Assembly: GCF_002531825.1 (NCBI RefSeq)
Contig: NZ_NWSX01000021.1
Span: forward strand, 1-64,000
Length of the DNA stretch: 64,000 nt
From: Rhizobium sp. J15
Lineage (GTDB): Bacteria; Pseudomonadota; Alphaproteobacteria; Rhizobiales; Rhizobiaceae
Reading direction: 5' to 3'
Shown here: positions 1 through 8,747 of the stretch, in pieces
Layout of the letters: every line of letters starts with the position of its first letter
How positions within the stretch are numbered: position 1 is the first letter of the stretch
The notes under the pieces: model-generated
The model's database searches: none
What the model was told of the DNA's origin: nothing
The model's input: only the letters and a program-made list of their open reading frames with translations
Program-made: the position numbers and the translations under genes

Positions 1-550
1 TGCCGCGCAACTCCATGCCGCGGGTGTAGTTCGGGCCCGGCTCGCCGGTCTTCTCGATGCCCATGTCGCCGGTGGCGACGCCGATCACCGCCCCCTTGTC
101 GTCATAGAGCACTTCGGTGGCGGCAAAGCCCGGATAGATCTCGACGCCGAGTTCCTCCGCTTTGGTCGCCAGCCATCGACAGACGTTTCCGAGCGAGACG
201 ATGTAATTGCCGTGATTGTTCATCAAGGGCGGCATCAGCACATTCGGCAGGCGGATCGAGCCGGCCGGGCCGAGCACCAGGAAATGATCGGCCGTCACTT
301 CAGTCTTGAAGGGATGATCGACATCCTCGCGCCAGCCGGGCAGCAGCCGGTCGATGCCGATCGGATCGACGACGGCGCCTGAGAGGATATGGGCGCCGAC
401 CTCGGCGCCCTTCTCCAGCACCACGACCGACAGTTCCGGATCGACCTGCTTCAGCCGGATCGCCGCCGCCAGACCGGCCGGACCGGCGCCGACGATCACG
501 ACGTCGAATTCCATGCTCTCGCGTTCGGGCAGGTCAGTCATCTCGCTCAT
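1..550 (-). CDS. Electron transfer flavoprotein-ubiquinone oxidoreductase, N-terminal part (cut by window edge)
   Basis: ETF-QO passes electrons from electron transfer flavoprotein to ubiquinone at the inner membrane, linking fatty-acid and amino-acid dehydrogenases to respiration. About 183 N-terminal residues are visible. A Rossmann FAD-binding motif VIVGAGPAGLAAAIRLK lies near residues 18-35, and the following VLEKGAEVGAHILSGAVVDP stretch is characteristic of the family. The 3' part, with the Fe-S and quinone-binding regions, is outside the window. The first ATG is used; another in-frame ATG three codons on is possible. The gene points away from the SDR-like gene, leaving a 250-base intergenic region for both promoters. 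Family assignment is confident; it rests on remembered motifs, not a search. Confidence 0.9.
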   Translation of the reverse strand, partial: MSEMTDLPERESMEFDVVIVGAGPAGLAAAIRLKQVDPELSVVVLEKGAEVGAHILSGAVVDPIGIDRLLPGWREDVDHPFKTEVTADHFLVLGPAGSIRLPNVLMPPLMNNHGNYIVSLGNVCRWLATKAEELGVEIYPGFAATEVLYDDKGAVIGVATGDMGIEKTGEPGPNYTRGMELRG

Positions 551-800
551 CCATTCGTCTCCGCTTGGCCGCAAGCGGCCTCATCCCTCATGAGCACTTC
601 TTGTCAAAACGAGATCGGATTGTCGAGCCGAGATACGACAGCCGATCTTCCAATTCGCACAATGATAGGCCTACTCCGTCAGGAGTATATAACGTTTACG
701 TGAACGTCAATTATCAAACGGCGGCAAGCCCGTCAGCCTCCCTTTCCTTTTCCGCCGCTTGCGCCTTATACATCGCTCTAGGATATCGGAGGACAAAGTC

Positions 801-1589
801 ATGGATCTCGGCATCGAAGGCAAACGCGCGCTCGTTCTCGCCTCCTCACGCGGCCTCGGCCTCGGCATCGCCGCGGCGTTGGCGCGGGAGGGCGCAAACG
901 TGCTGCTGTGCGGGCGCAGCGGCGAACAGCTGGAGGCCAATTGCAAGGCGATCAACGCCGAAGGCAAGGGCAAGGCCGACTGGATCTGGGCCGATCTCGG
1001 CGACGAGCGCTTCGTCGAGACAGTCACGACGGCGGTGAAGGAAAAATTCGGCGGGCTCGATATCCTCGTCAACAATACCGGCGGCCCGACACCCGGCACG
1101 ACCGAGGACATGACGGCCGAAAAGCTCGAGACCTATTTCCTCTCCATGGTCGCCCGCGTGATCACGCTCACCAACGCGCTGCTGCCCGGCATGAAGGCGC
1201 AGGGCTGGGGCCGCATCCTGACGGTCGCCTCGTCGGGCGTGATCGAACCGATCGCCAATCTGGCGCTGTCGAATACGCTGCGCCCGGCCCTTGCCGGCTG
1301 GAGCAAGACGCTTGCATCAGAAGTGGCAGGCTTCGGCGTCACCACAAACCTGCTCCTGCCGGGCAGCATCCTGACGGGAAGGCTCGACGACCTCGACGGC
1401 GCCGCGGCGAAGCGGACAGGCAAGAGCCTCGAAGAGATCCGCGCCGACAAGGAAGCGCGCATCCCGGTCGGCCGCTACGGCAAGGTCGAGGAGTTCGCCG
1501 CAACCGCCGCCTTCCTTTGCAGCCAGCCGGCGAGCTATATCACCGGCTCGCTCATCCGCTGTGACGGCGGCGCTGCCCGGTCCGTCTGA
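801..1589 (+). CDS. SDR-like protein (beta-ketoacyl reductase-like, atypical active site)
   Basis: A 262-residue short-chain dehydrogenase/reductase fold protein. The nucleotide-binding turn reads ASSRGLGLG, close to the FabG pattern, and the NNTGG motif follows. The expected YxxxK catalytic pair is missing: the aligned stretch is LALSNTLRPALAGWSK, so the Tyr and Lys positions are Leu. This matches a known BKR-like SDR subgroup that lacks a perfect catalytic tetrad. The reaction and substrate are therefore unknown. A longer reading frame begins 42 bases upstream, but ATATCGGAGGACAAAGTC places a good GGAGG site just before the ATG used here. It converges on the phosphotransferase gene with a nine-base gap. 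Confidence 0.88.
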   Translation: MDLGIEGKRALVLASSRGLGLGIAAALAREGANVLLCGRSGEQLEANCKAINAEGKGKADWIWADLGDERFVETVTTAVKEKFGGLDILVNNTGGPTPGTTEDMTAEKLETYFLSMVARVITLTNALLPGMKAQGWGRILTVASSGVIEPIANLALSNTLRPALAGWSKTLASEVAGFGVTTNLLLPGSILTGRLDDLDGAAAKRTGKSLEEIRADKEARIPVGRYGKVEEFAATAAFLCSQPASYITGSLIRCDGGAARSV

Positions 1590-1598
1590 CGGCCACGC

Positions 1599-2480
1599 TC
1601 AATCCGCGCGGGCCGCGACGGCGGCCCATGCCGCGGCACTTCGCACCATCTGTTCGACGTTAGCAGGATCGTCGGCAAGCTCGGCGAGCTCGGACAGGCG
1701 ATGGAAGCCCGTCAGGATGGCAATGCGCCGCCGGTCGAGCCTGCGCCCGGTCAGGCTTTCATAGGCCGACACGATACGCGCCGTCAGATCCGGCGATATG
1801 AAGTTCGAATAGATGAACTCCTGGTGCAGCGGGCCAAAGCCGGAATCGGCGAAATCGTAGATGCCGTTGAGCCGTTTTTGCCCATGGTCGAAGGCCATGT
1901 TCCAGCCGTGGCCGTCGAAGAAGCCGTAGATATTTCCATAGGGATCGGGCGGCAGGATTTCGAAATCGGAAACGACCCTCTGCGCAAAACGCCTGATCTC
2001 AGGCGGCAGCAGCGGCAGGGCCTTGGTTCGCACGGCTTCCGGCGATTGCCACGGCTGGATCGCCCCGGCACCGGCCTCATGCATGCGATCGGCCTCGATC
2101 ACATGCAGCTCGGCGTAAAACCGCGCGAGATCATCCGCAAGGCGCCGACGGTCGCCCTCCCCGAGCGCTTCGTAATCCTCGGTGATCAGGTGTTCGCCTT
2201 CGATCTTGGTGTGGCTGGAGAAGAACGGCGGCCCTTCGTGAATGCGCATGTCGGGTACTGCCATCGACAGCGACGGCCGCACGACGCCGAGCAAGGCAGC
2301 TTCCTTGCGAAGCGCCCGTTCCGCGCTGAGATCGCGGGGGAATTTGAAGATCAGCGTGTCATCGACGTCGACCGCTATCGAATCCCATCCCTTCGCCGCC
2401 AGCTTGAAGACAGCGCCGGTGAGATGAGGAAACACGTTTGTGATGAGAGAGCGAAATTCGCTGGCGTCCAACTCGGTCAT
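1599..2480 (-). CDS. Aminoglycoside phosphotransferase (APH) family protein
   Basis: A 293-residue protein of the APH / choline kinase-like fold, which transfers phosphate from ATP to small molecules. An N-lobe strand TLIFKFPR carries a likely ATP-binding Lys. The catalytic loop reads GFFDGHGWNMAFD: the Asp and the Asn five residues later of the HxDxxxxN motif are kept, while the usual His is Phe. The metal-binding DFADSG follows about 15 residues on. Substrate cannot be told from sequence; an antibiotic-resistance role should not be assumed. AGAAGGTAGG lies upstream of the ATG. It is divergent from the RND efflux operon across a 279-base AT-rich region. Confidence 0.8.
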   Translation of the reverse strand: MTELDASEFRSLITNVFPHLTGAVFKLAAKGWDSIAVDVDDTLIFKFPRDLSAERALRKEAALLGVVRPSLSMAVPDMRIHEGPPFFSSHTKIEGEHLITEDYEALGEGDRRRLADDLARFYAELHVIEADRMHEAGAGAIQPWQSPEAVRTKALPLLPPEIRRFAQRVVSDFEILPPDPYGNIYGFFDGHGWNMAFDHGQKRLNGIYDFADSGFGPLHQEFIYSNFISPDLTARIVSAYESLTGRRLDRRRIAILTGFHRLSELAELADDPANVEQMVRSAAAWAAVAARAD

Positions 2481-2609
2481 GACGACCTACCTTCTCTTTC
2501 TTCCGCCTTCTTGCCGCGCAATGGACGGAGCTGCAGGTCGACGTCATCCCTGGTCAGAATTTGCCCGTCAAACCGCGTGAGGTTACACTGGCATTATATT
2601 AGTATAGTT

Positions 2610-2629
2610 TGAATATTACGGAATATTCA
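2610..2629. promoter_or_regulatory. Perfect inverted repeat in the efflux promoter region
   Basis: TGAATATT-ACGG-AATATTCA is a perfect 8-base inverted repeat with a 4-base spacer, lying in AT-rich sequence 130 bases upstream of the membrane fusion protein start and also upstream of the divergent phosphotransferase. Size and symmetry fit a dimeric repressor or activator site. No regulator is encoded next to it, so the binding protein is unknown. Confidence 0.45.
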
Positions 2630-2759
2630 TTACAAAAATTTAAGCCCTTATAACCACTTAGTGATCGCGACCGGGCAATTATGTCTTTTTTGCGCCGCAA
2701 TAGAAGCGGCTCAATCGGGGCATAAATTTTCGCAACCTTGCCCAAGACCGGTCTCGCCC

Positions 2760-4052
2760 ATGAAGAAATTTTGGATCACCGTCAGCGTTATCGCTGTTGC
2801 CGCCGTCGGCCTCTGGCAATTCGGCAATTTTATTCCCTATGCCGCCCAGGTGCCTTACCTCTCGAAGCTGATCAAACAGCCGGCAGGCGGCACCGGCGGG
2901 GAGCAGGCGCAGGCCGATCAGGGAGCGGATGGCGGGCAACATCAAGGCGGCGGCCGCCGGCGCGGTGGCGGCGGCCCAACGGTCGTCAAAACGGTCGCCG
3001 CGGTGAAAACGGCACTGCCGACCGATGTGACGGCGTCCGGATGGGCCGATGCCGACGACAACACGACCATCGCGGCGCAGGAGCAGGGCCTGATCGTCAG
3101 CATCAACGGCCAGGATGGGGCGACCGTCAAAGCCGGCGACCTGATCGCCAAGCTGGACGACCGGACGGCCAAGGCCGCCGTCGACAAGGACAATGCGATG
3201 ATCGTGCGCGACACCGCGACCCTTTCGGAATCCGAGACGGCGCTGGTGCGGGCACAGGACCTGTTCGACCAGAAGGCCGGCCCCCAGCAGAGCCTCGATC
3301 AGGCGAGAGCCGCCCGCGACACCGCCGCCGCCACGGTCGACGCGGACAAGGCGACGCTCGCCTCGGATCAGATCATTCTCGAAAATACCGACATTCGCGC
3401 GCCCTTCGACGGCCGGCTCGGCGACATCGCCATCAGCAAGGGTGCTTTCGTCAATGCCGGCTCGGCAATCGTCACCATCGCGAAATACGATCCGATCTAC
3501 GTGAAATTCCACCTGCAGGAACGCTATCTGCGTGAGCTGAAGAACGCGCTCGCAGCCGGCCCGGTCGAGGTCAGCACGGTTCCCTCCTCCAGCAAGGGGC
3601 AGGTCCGCAAGGGTGAGATCAGCTTCTACGACAATACGGTCGACACCGCCTCCGGCACGATCCTCGCCAAGGCGAAATTCGAGAATGCCTCCGGCGCGCT
3701 CTGGCCCGGCCAGTCGGTCAATATCGTCGTGCATTTCGACAATGCCGAACAGCAGGTGGTCGTGCCGACGGTCGCCGTCAGCCCCGGCCCGGACGGTTTC
3801 TTCGCCTTCGTCGCCAAGGACGGCAAATCGCATCTGACCCCCGTCACCGTCGCCCGGGCCAATGGCGGCTTTACCGCGATAGAATCGGGCCTTTCGGAAG
3901 GCGACCATGTGGTCGTCGAAGGTCAGGGCCAGCTCAGCGACCAGCAGGCGATCAAGGAGCAGTTCGACGACAAGACGCTCGATGTCGCATCCGCCGACGA
4001 GCCCAGGCAACAGCAGCCGTCCCAGACGATCGCGGTCGGAGGTCAGCAATGA
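2760..4052 (+). CDS. RND efflux periplasmic adaptor (membrane fusion protein)
   Basis: A 430-residue HlyD-type adaptor that bridges an inner-membrane RND pump to an outer-membrane channel. An N-terminal membrane anchor MKKFWITVSVIAVAAVGLWQ is followed by a low-complexity Gly/Gln/Arg-rich linker at about residues 40-78. Then come the lipoyl half-motifs, the alpha-hairpin (about 130-200, with DTATLSESETALVRAQDLF), and beta-barrel and proximal domains. The reading frame extends 99 bases further upstream, but this ATG starts a typical signal anchor. The stop overlaps the start of the pump gene by four bases (ATGA), so the two are translationally coupled. No TolC-type channel gene is adjacent, so the outer-membrane partner must come from elsewhere. 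Confidence 0.92.
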   Translation: MKKFWITVSVIAVAAVGLWQFGNFIPYAAQVPYLSKLIKQPAGGTGGEQAQADQGADGGQHQGGGRRRGGGGPTVVKTVAAVKTALPTDVTASGWADADDNTTIAAQEQGLIVSINGQDGATVKAGDLIAKLDDRTAKAAVDKDNAMIVRDTATLSESETALVRAQDLFDQKAGPQQSLDQARAARDTAAATVDADKATLASDQIILENTDIRAPFDGRLGDIAISKGAFVNAGSAIVTIAKYDPIYVKFHLQERYLRELKNALAAGPVEVSTVPSSSKGQVRKGEISFYDNTVDTASGTILAKAKFENASGALWPGQSVNIVVHFDNAEQQVVVPTVAVSPGPDGFFAFVAKDGKSHLTPVTVARANGGFTAIESGLSEGDHVVVEGQGQLSDQQAIKEQFDDKTLDVASADEPRQQQPSQTIAVGGQQ

Positions 4053-7000
4053 TCCCCAATTTCTGCATTCAGCGCCCCGTCGCGACGACGCTGCTTGCCA
4101 TCGGCGTCATTCTGGCCGGCCTTGCCGGTTATCAGCTCGTGCCGGTCGCAGCCCTGCCGCAGGTCGATTTTCCCACCATCAACGTTTCGGCGCAGCTGAG
4201 CGGCGCCTCGCCGCAGACCATGGCGACCTCGGTCGCCACGCCGCTGATCAAGCAGTTCGAGACCATTCCCGGGATCAGTGAGATCAGCGCCTCAAGCTCG
4301 CTCGGCAGCACCAGCATCGTGCTGCAGTTCGACCTCAACCGCGATATCGACGCGGCAGCGGCCGACGTGCAGGCCGCGATCTCGCATGCGACCCGGCAGC
4401 TGCCCGACAACCTGACGACGCCGCCGAGCTACCGCAAGACGAACCCGGCCGATGCGCCTGTCATGCTGCTCTCCGTGCAAAGCAACACCATGCCCCGCAG
4501 CAAGCTCGACGAGATCGCCGAAGACATCATCTCGCCGTCGCTTTCAACGCTGCCCGGCGTTGCCCAGGTCAGCGTTTACGGCGCGCAGACCTATGCCGTG
4601 CGCGTCGAGGTCGATCCGAACAAGCTTTTGACCCGCGGCATCGGCATCGATACCGTCAACAAGGCGCTGGCTGCGGCCAACAGCCAGCAGCCTGTGGGAA
4701 CGCTGCAGAACAATTCGCAGAGCATGACCATCACCGCGAACACCCAGCGCACCAATGCCGACCAGTTCCGCTCGCTTGTCATCGCCAATCCGAACGGCGC
4801 GCCGATCCATCTCGGCGATGTCGCCGATGTGCAGGACAGCGTCGAGAACCAGTATACCGGCAGCTGGTATGACGGCCAGCGCGGCATCATCCTCGCCATC
4901 CAGCGCCAGCCGGACGCCAACACGGTCGACGTCGTCGACGCGATCAATGCCAAGCTGCCGCAGCTTCACGCCGAAATCCCCTCCTCGGTCACCACTGTCG
5001 TCATGAACGATGCCGCAAAGCCGATCCGCGCGGCTATCGCAGACGTGAAGTTCACGCTGCTGCTGACCATCGGCCTCGTCGTCCTCGTCATCTACCTCTT
5101 CACCGGCCATGCGACCGCAACGATCATTCCGGGGCTTGCCGTTCCGCTGTCGCTGATCGCGACCTTCGGCATGATGTATGTGCTCGGCTACAGTATCGAC
5201 AACATTTCCCTGCTCGGGCTGACGCTCGCGGTGGGGCTGGTGGTCGACGACGCGATCGTCATGCTGGAAAACATCCTGCGCCATGTCGAGGAAGGCATGC
5301 CGGTGCGGGAAGCGGCGATCAAGGGTGCCGGCGAGGTCAGCTACACCATCATTTCCATGTCGGTTTCGCTGATCGCAGTCTTCATCCCGATCCTCCTGAT
5401 GGGCGGCGTCGTCGGCCGCGTGTTCAATGAATTCGGCATGGTGGTCGCCATCGCCATCATCTCGTCGGCGATCGTCTCGCTGACCGTGACGCCGATGCTC
5501 GGCTCGCGCCTGTCCAACAATCACAGCCGCCCGCCGCTTCTCATCCGCCTTTTCGATGCCGGCTTCGAACGGACGCTCAACGGCTATGACAGGGCGGTCG
5601 GCTGGTGCCTTCGCCATCGAGTCACGATCCTCGGCGTCTTCCTCGGCTCGGTGGCGCTGACGGTCTATTTCTTCATGACGCTGCCGACGAGCTTCTTCCC
5701 GCAGGAGGATATCGGCCGCCTGACGATCAGCACCCAGGCCCGGCAGGATATTTCCTATTCCGCCATGGAGGCGCTGCAGAAACAGGCCGCCGCCGCCGTC
5801 AAGGCAAACCCGGCCGTCAACCACGTGATGTCGACGATCGGCGGCAACCCGAACAAGCCGCAGAACAACGGCTCAATGTTCGTCGAACTCAAGGACAAGA
5901 AGGAGCGCCCGCCGCTCGACCAGACGCTGCGCGAACTGCGCACGGCAATCAACAAGATCCCGGGCATACAGGCCTTCGTGACGCCGAACCAGAGCCTGCG
6001 CTTCGGCGGCCGCCAGACCGCCAGCCAGTATCAGCTGGTCATCCAGGCGCTGAGCGCCGACCAGACCAACCTCTGGGCCGGCAAGATCCAGGCGGCGATG
6101 CGCAAGGAGCGGCTGTTCACCGACGTGACCTCGGACGCCCAGAACAACGCCCTGCAGGCCAATATCGTCATCGATACCGAGCGGGCGGCCGCCTACGGGA
6201 TCGACAACGACACGCTGCGCACGACACTGCAGGAATCCTTCAGCGGATATGCGGCCGCGGAAATCCAGTCGACCGGCGACAGCTACGACGTCATCGTCGA
6301 ATATGACACGAGCAAGCCCTGGGACGACCAGAAGCTGTCGGAAATCCGCGTCGCCTCATCCAATGGCAGCCTGGTGCCGCTTTCGAACTTCGCGCATGTC
6401 CAGCGCACCACCGGTCCCGTCACCATCAACCAGACCGGCCAGCTCGTCTCGACGACCGTCTCCTTCAACCTGCCGGAGGGCGTCTCGCTCAGCGACGCGA
6501 CGGCGGCGATCGACCAGATCAAGAAGGACATCGGCATGCCGGCCGACGTCTTCACTTCCTATGGCGGCACGGCGGAGATCTTCCAGCAGTCGCAGGGCAA
6601 TACGCCCTATCTGATCCTGGCGGCGGTCTTGACCATCTATGTCGTGCTCGGCGTGCTCTATGAAAGCTTCATCCATCCGCTCACGATTCTCTCCGGCCTG
6701 CCGGCGGCGGCATTCGGTGCGCTGCTGGCCTTGAAGATCATGGGCTTCGATCTGTCGATCATCGCGCTCATCGGCCTGTTGATGCTGATCGGCATCGTCA
6801 AGAAGAACGCGATCATGATGATCGACGTGGCGGTGGAGACCATGCGCACGACGGGAGAGAAGGCGACGGCGGCGATCCATGAGGCCTGCGTGCGGCGCTT
6901 CCGGCCGATCATGATGACGACCTTCTGCGCCCTGCTCGGCGCCCTGCCGATCGCGCTCGGCACCGGCGCGAGCTCGGAGCTGCGCCAGCCGCTCGGCATT

Positions 7001-7165
7001 GCCGTCGTCGGTGGCCTCGTCGTCTCGCAGCTGCTGACGCTGTTCATCACCCCGGTCATCTTCGTCGAGATGGACCGCTTCGGAAACTTCCTCGGCCGCC
7101 TGATCGGCAACAAGAAGGTCGAGGAGCCGGAGGTGGCGGAAGCAAGGGCAATGGCTGCCGAATGA
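4049..7165 (+). CDS. RND multidrug efflux pump, HAE1 family inner-membrane subunit
   Basis: A 1038-residue proton-driven RND transporter, the usual length for AcrB/MdtB-type pumps. TM1 follows the N-terminal NFCIQRPVATTLLAIG. The TM4 proton-relay motif LAVGLVVDDAIVMLEN contains the paired Asp residues, and TM10 has the matching Lys in GIVKKNAIMMID. Two large periplasmic loops lie after TM1 and TM7. GGAGG seven bases before the ATG and the four-base overlap with the adaptor gene indicate an operon. Substrates cannot be predicted; sequence features resemble the MdtB/MdtC/MuxB branch, so drugs, bile-like detergents or plant compounds are possible. Downstream is a long hairpin rather than another pump gene. 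Confidence 0.93.
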   Translation: MIPNFCIQRPVATTLLAIGVILAGLAGYQLVPVAALPQVDFPTINVSAQLSGASPQTMATSVATPLIKQFETIPGISEISASSSLGSTSIVLQFDLNRDIDAAAADVQAAISHATRQLPDNLTTPPSYRKTNPADAPVMLLSVQSNTMPRSKLDEIAEDIISPSLSTLPGVAQVSVYGAQTYAVRVEVDPNKLLTRGIGIDTVNKALAAANSQQPVGTLQNNSQSMTITANTQRTNADQFRSLVIANPNGAPIHLGDVADVQDSVENQYTGSWYDGQRGIILAIQRQPDANTVDVVDAINAKLPQLHAEIPSSVTTVVMNDAAKPIRAAIADVKFTLLLTIGLVVLVIYLFTGHATATIIPGLAVPLSLIATFGMMYVLGYSIDNISLLGLTLAVGLVVDDAIVMLENILRHVEEGMPVREAAIKGAGEVSYTIISMSVSLIAVFIPILLMGGVVGRVFNEFGMVVAIAIISSAIVSLTVTPMLGSRLSNNHSRPPLLIRLFDAGFERTLNGYDRAVGWCLRHRVTILGVFLGSVALTVYFFMTLPTSFFPQEDIGRLTISTQARQDISYSAMEALQKQAAAAVKANPAVNHVMSTIGGNPNKPQNNGSMFVELKDKKERPPLDQTLRELRTAINKIPGIQAFVTPNQSLRFGGRQTASQYQLVIQALSADQTNLWAGKIQAAMRKERLFTDVTSDAQNNALQANIVIDTERAAAYGIDNDTLRTTLQESFSGYAAAEIQSTGDSYDVIVEYDTSKPWDDQKLSEIRVASSNGSLVPLSNFAHVQRTTGPVTINQTGQLVSTTVSFNLPEGVSLSDATAAIDQIKKDIGMPADVFTSYGGTAEIFQQSQGNTPYLILAAVLTIYVVLGVLYESFIHPLTILSGLPAAAFGALLALKIMGFDLSIIALIGLLMLIGIVKKNAIMMIDVAVETMRTTGEKATAAIHEACVRRFRPIMMTTFCALLGALPIALGTGASSELRQPLGIAVVGGLVVSQLLTLFITPVIFVEMDRFGNFLGRLIGNKKVEEPEVAEARAMAAE

Positions 7166-7205
7166 TGACGGCCCTCTGAGTTCGGCATCACCCATCAGCC
7201 CTTGC

Positions 7206-7244
7206 GGCGCACTTCTTTTCCCTGCCCGGGAGAAGAAGTGCGCC
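7206..7244. repeat. Long hairpin between RND pump and Hsp70 gene
   Basis: GGCGCACTTCTT pairs perfectly with AAGAAGTGCGCC, and the stem continues inward (TCCC with GGGA) to a TGCCC loop, giving about 17 paired positions. There is no T-run on either side, so it is not a standard intrinsic terminator. It could stabilise the 3' end of the pump mRNA or be a dispersed palindromic element. Confidence 0.5.
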
Positions 7245-7386
7245 AGCGACCACATCCGCTTTCGATCCTCTTGAATGTGTCACGCCTCTGTGGCATCACC
7301 CGCCCTCCTTGATCCGGGCGCTGACACGCCCTTTCGCGGAGCAACGCTCCGTCTCCAATAACAATCGGCATGAAAGAGGTGCGGGC

Positions 7387-8679
7387 ATGGCTCAGGCGCT
7401 GGGTTTGGACTTCGGCACGACCAATACGGTTCTCGCCATGGCGGATGGCGGAGCAACGCGCTCGATGGCGTTCACGAGCACGGCGGGAACGGCCGACAGC
7501 ATGCGCACGGCGCTTTCCTTCATGAAGGATGCCCAGCTCGGCGCGTCGGCGCTGAAGGTGGAGGCGGGCCATGCGGCGATCCGCCAGTTCATCGACAATC
7601 CCGGCGAGTGCCGGTTTCTGCAGTCGATCAAGACCTTTGCGGCGAGCGCGCTCTTCCAGGGCACGCTGATCTTCGCCAAGCGCCATAATTTCGAGGATCT
7701 GATGGAGGTTTTCATCAGGCGCCTGCGCAACTATGCCGGCGACAGCTGGCCCTCGGACGTCAGCCGCATCGTCACCGGCCGGCCGGTACATTTCGCCGGG
7801 GCGAACCCCGATCCGGTGCTCGCGACCGAACGTTACAACGAGGCGCTGTCGCGTTTCGGCTTTCCCGAAATCCACTATGTCTACGAGCCGGTCGCAGCCG
7901 CCTTCTATTTTGCGCAGAACCTGAAGCAGGACGCGACGGTCCTGGTCGCCGATTTCGGCGGCGGCACGACCGACTATTCGCTGATCCGCTTCGAGACCAT
8001 CGCCGGCAGGCTGACGGCAACACCGATCGGCCATTCCGGCGTCGGTGTCGCCGGCGATCATTTCGATTACAGGATGATCGACAACATTGTCTCGCCGCTG
8101 ATCGGAAAGGGAAGCCATTTCAAGAGCTTCGACAAGATCCTCGAAGTGCCGTCCAATTATTATTCCAGCTTCGGCCGCTGGAACCAGCTGTCGATCTTCA
8201 AGACCACACGCGAATTCGAGGATCTGAAGAAGCTGGTGCGCACCAGCCTGGAGCCGGAAAAGCTCGAAATCTTCATCGACCTCATCGACCACGACGAGGG
8301 CTATCCGCTCTACCAGGCGGTTTCGGCGACGAAGATGGCGCTTTCGGCATCGGAAGAAGCGCCCTTCGATTTCGCGCCGCTCGGGCGCGGCGGGCACCGC
8401 AGCGTCCGGCGCAGCGACTTCGAGGGCTGGATTGCCGAGGATCTTGCCCGCATCGAAGGCGCGCTCGACGAGGTGCTCGAGAAGACCGAGACGAAGGCGT
8501 CGGAGATCGACAAGGTGTTCCTGACCGGCGGTACCTCCTTCGTGCCGGCGGTGCGCCGCATCTTCACCGAGCGCTTCGAACGCGACCGGATCGAAAGCGG
8601 CGGCGAGCTGCTGTCGATCGCTCATGGCCTGGCGCTGATCGGCGAACGCGACGACATCGCGCAATGGACTGTGCAATAG
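7387..8679 (+). CDS. Hsp70 family protein, YegD-like
   Basis: A 430-residue actin/Hsp70-fold ATPase. Phosphate 1 motif GLDFGTTNTV is at residues 6-15, phosphate 2 VADFGGGTTDYSL near residue 187, and the adenosine motif VFLTGGTSFVPAVRR near 378. The protein ends after the nucleotide-binding domain, with no substrate-binding beta-sandwich, as in E. coli YegD. Its client or partner is unknown. GAGG seven bases before the ATG supports this start over one 78 bases upstream. No DnaJ or GrpE gene is adjacent. A weak hairpin (GCGGGC/GCCCGC followed by CCTTTC) lies just after the stop and may terminate transcription. Confidence 0.88.
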   Translation: MAQALGLDFGTTNTVLAMADGGATRSMAFTSTAGTADSMRTALSFMKDAQLGASALKVEAGHAAIRQFIDNPGECRFLQSIKTFAASALFQGTLIFAKRHNFEDLMEVFIRRLRNYAGDSWPSDVSRIVTGRPVHFAGANPDPVLATERYNEALSRFGFPEIHYVYEPVAAAFYFAQNLKQDATVLVADFGGGTTDYSLIRFETIAGRLTATPIGHSGVGVAGDHFDYRMIDNIVSPLIGKGSHFKSFDKILEVPSNYYSSFGRWNQLSIFKTTREFEDLKKLVRTSLEPEKLEIFIDLIDHDEGYPLYQAVSATKMALSASEEAPFDFAPLGRGGHRSVRRSDFEGWIAEDLARIEGALDEVLEKTETKASEIDKVFLTGGTSFVPAVRRIFTERFERDRIESGGELLSIAHGLALIGERDDIAQWTVQ

Positions 8680-8747
8680 AACAGGCAGGAGCGGGCAATT
8701 TGCCGCCCGCCCTTTCAATGCCCATTTCTCTCCGCTAGACTTGCCGC

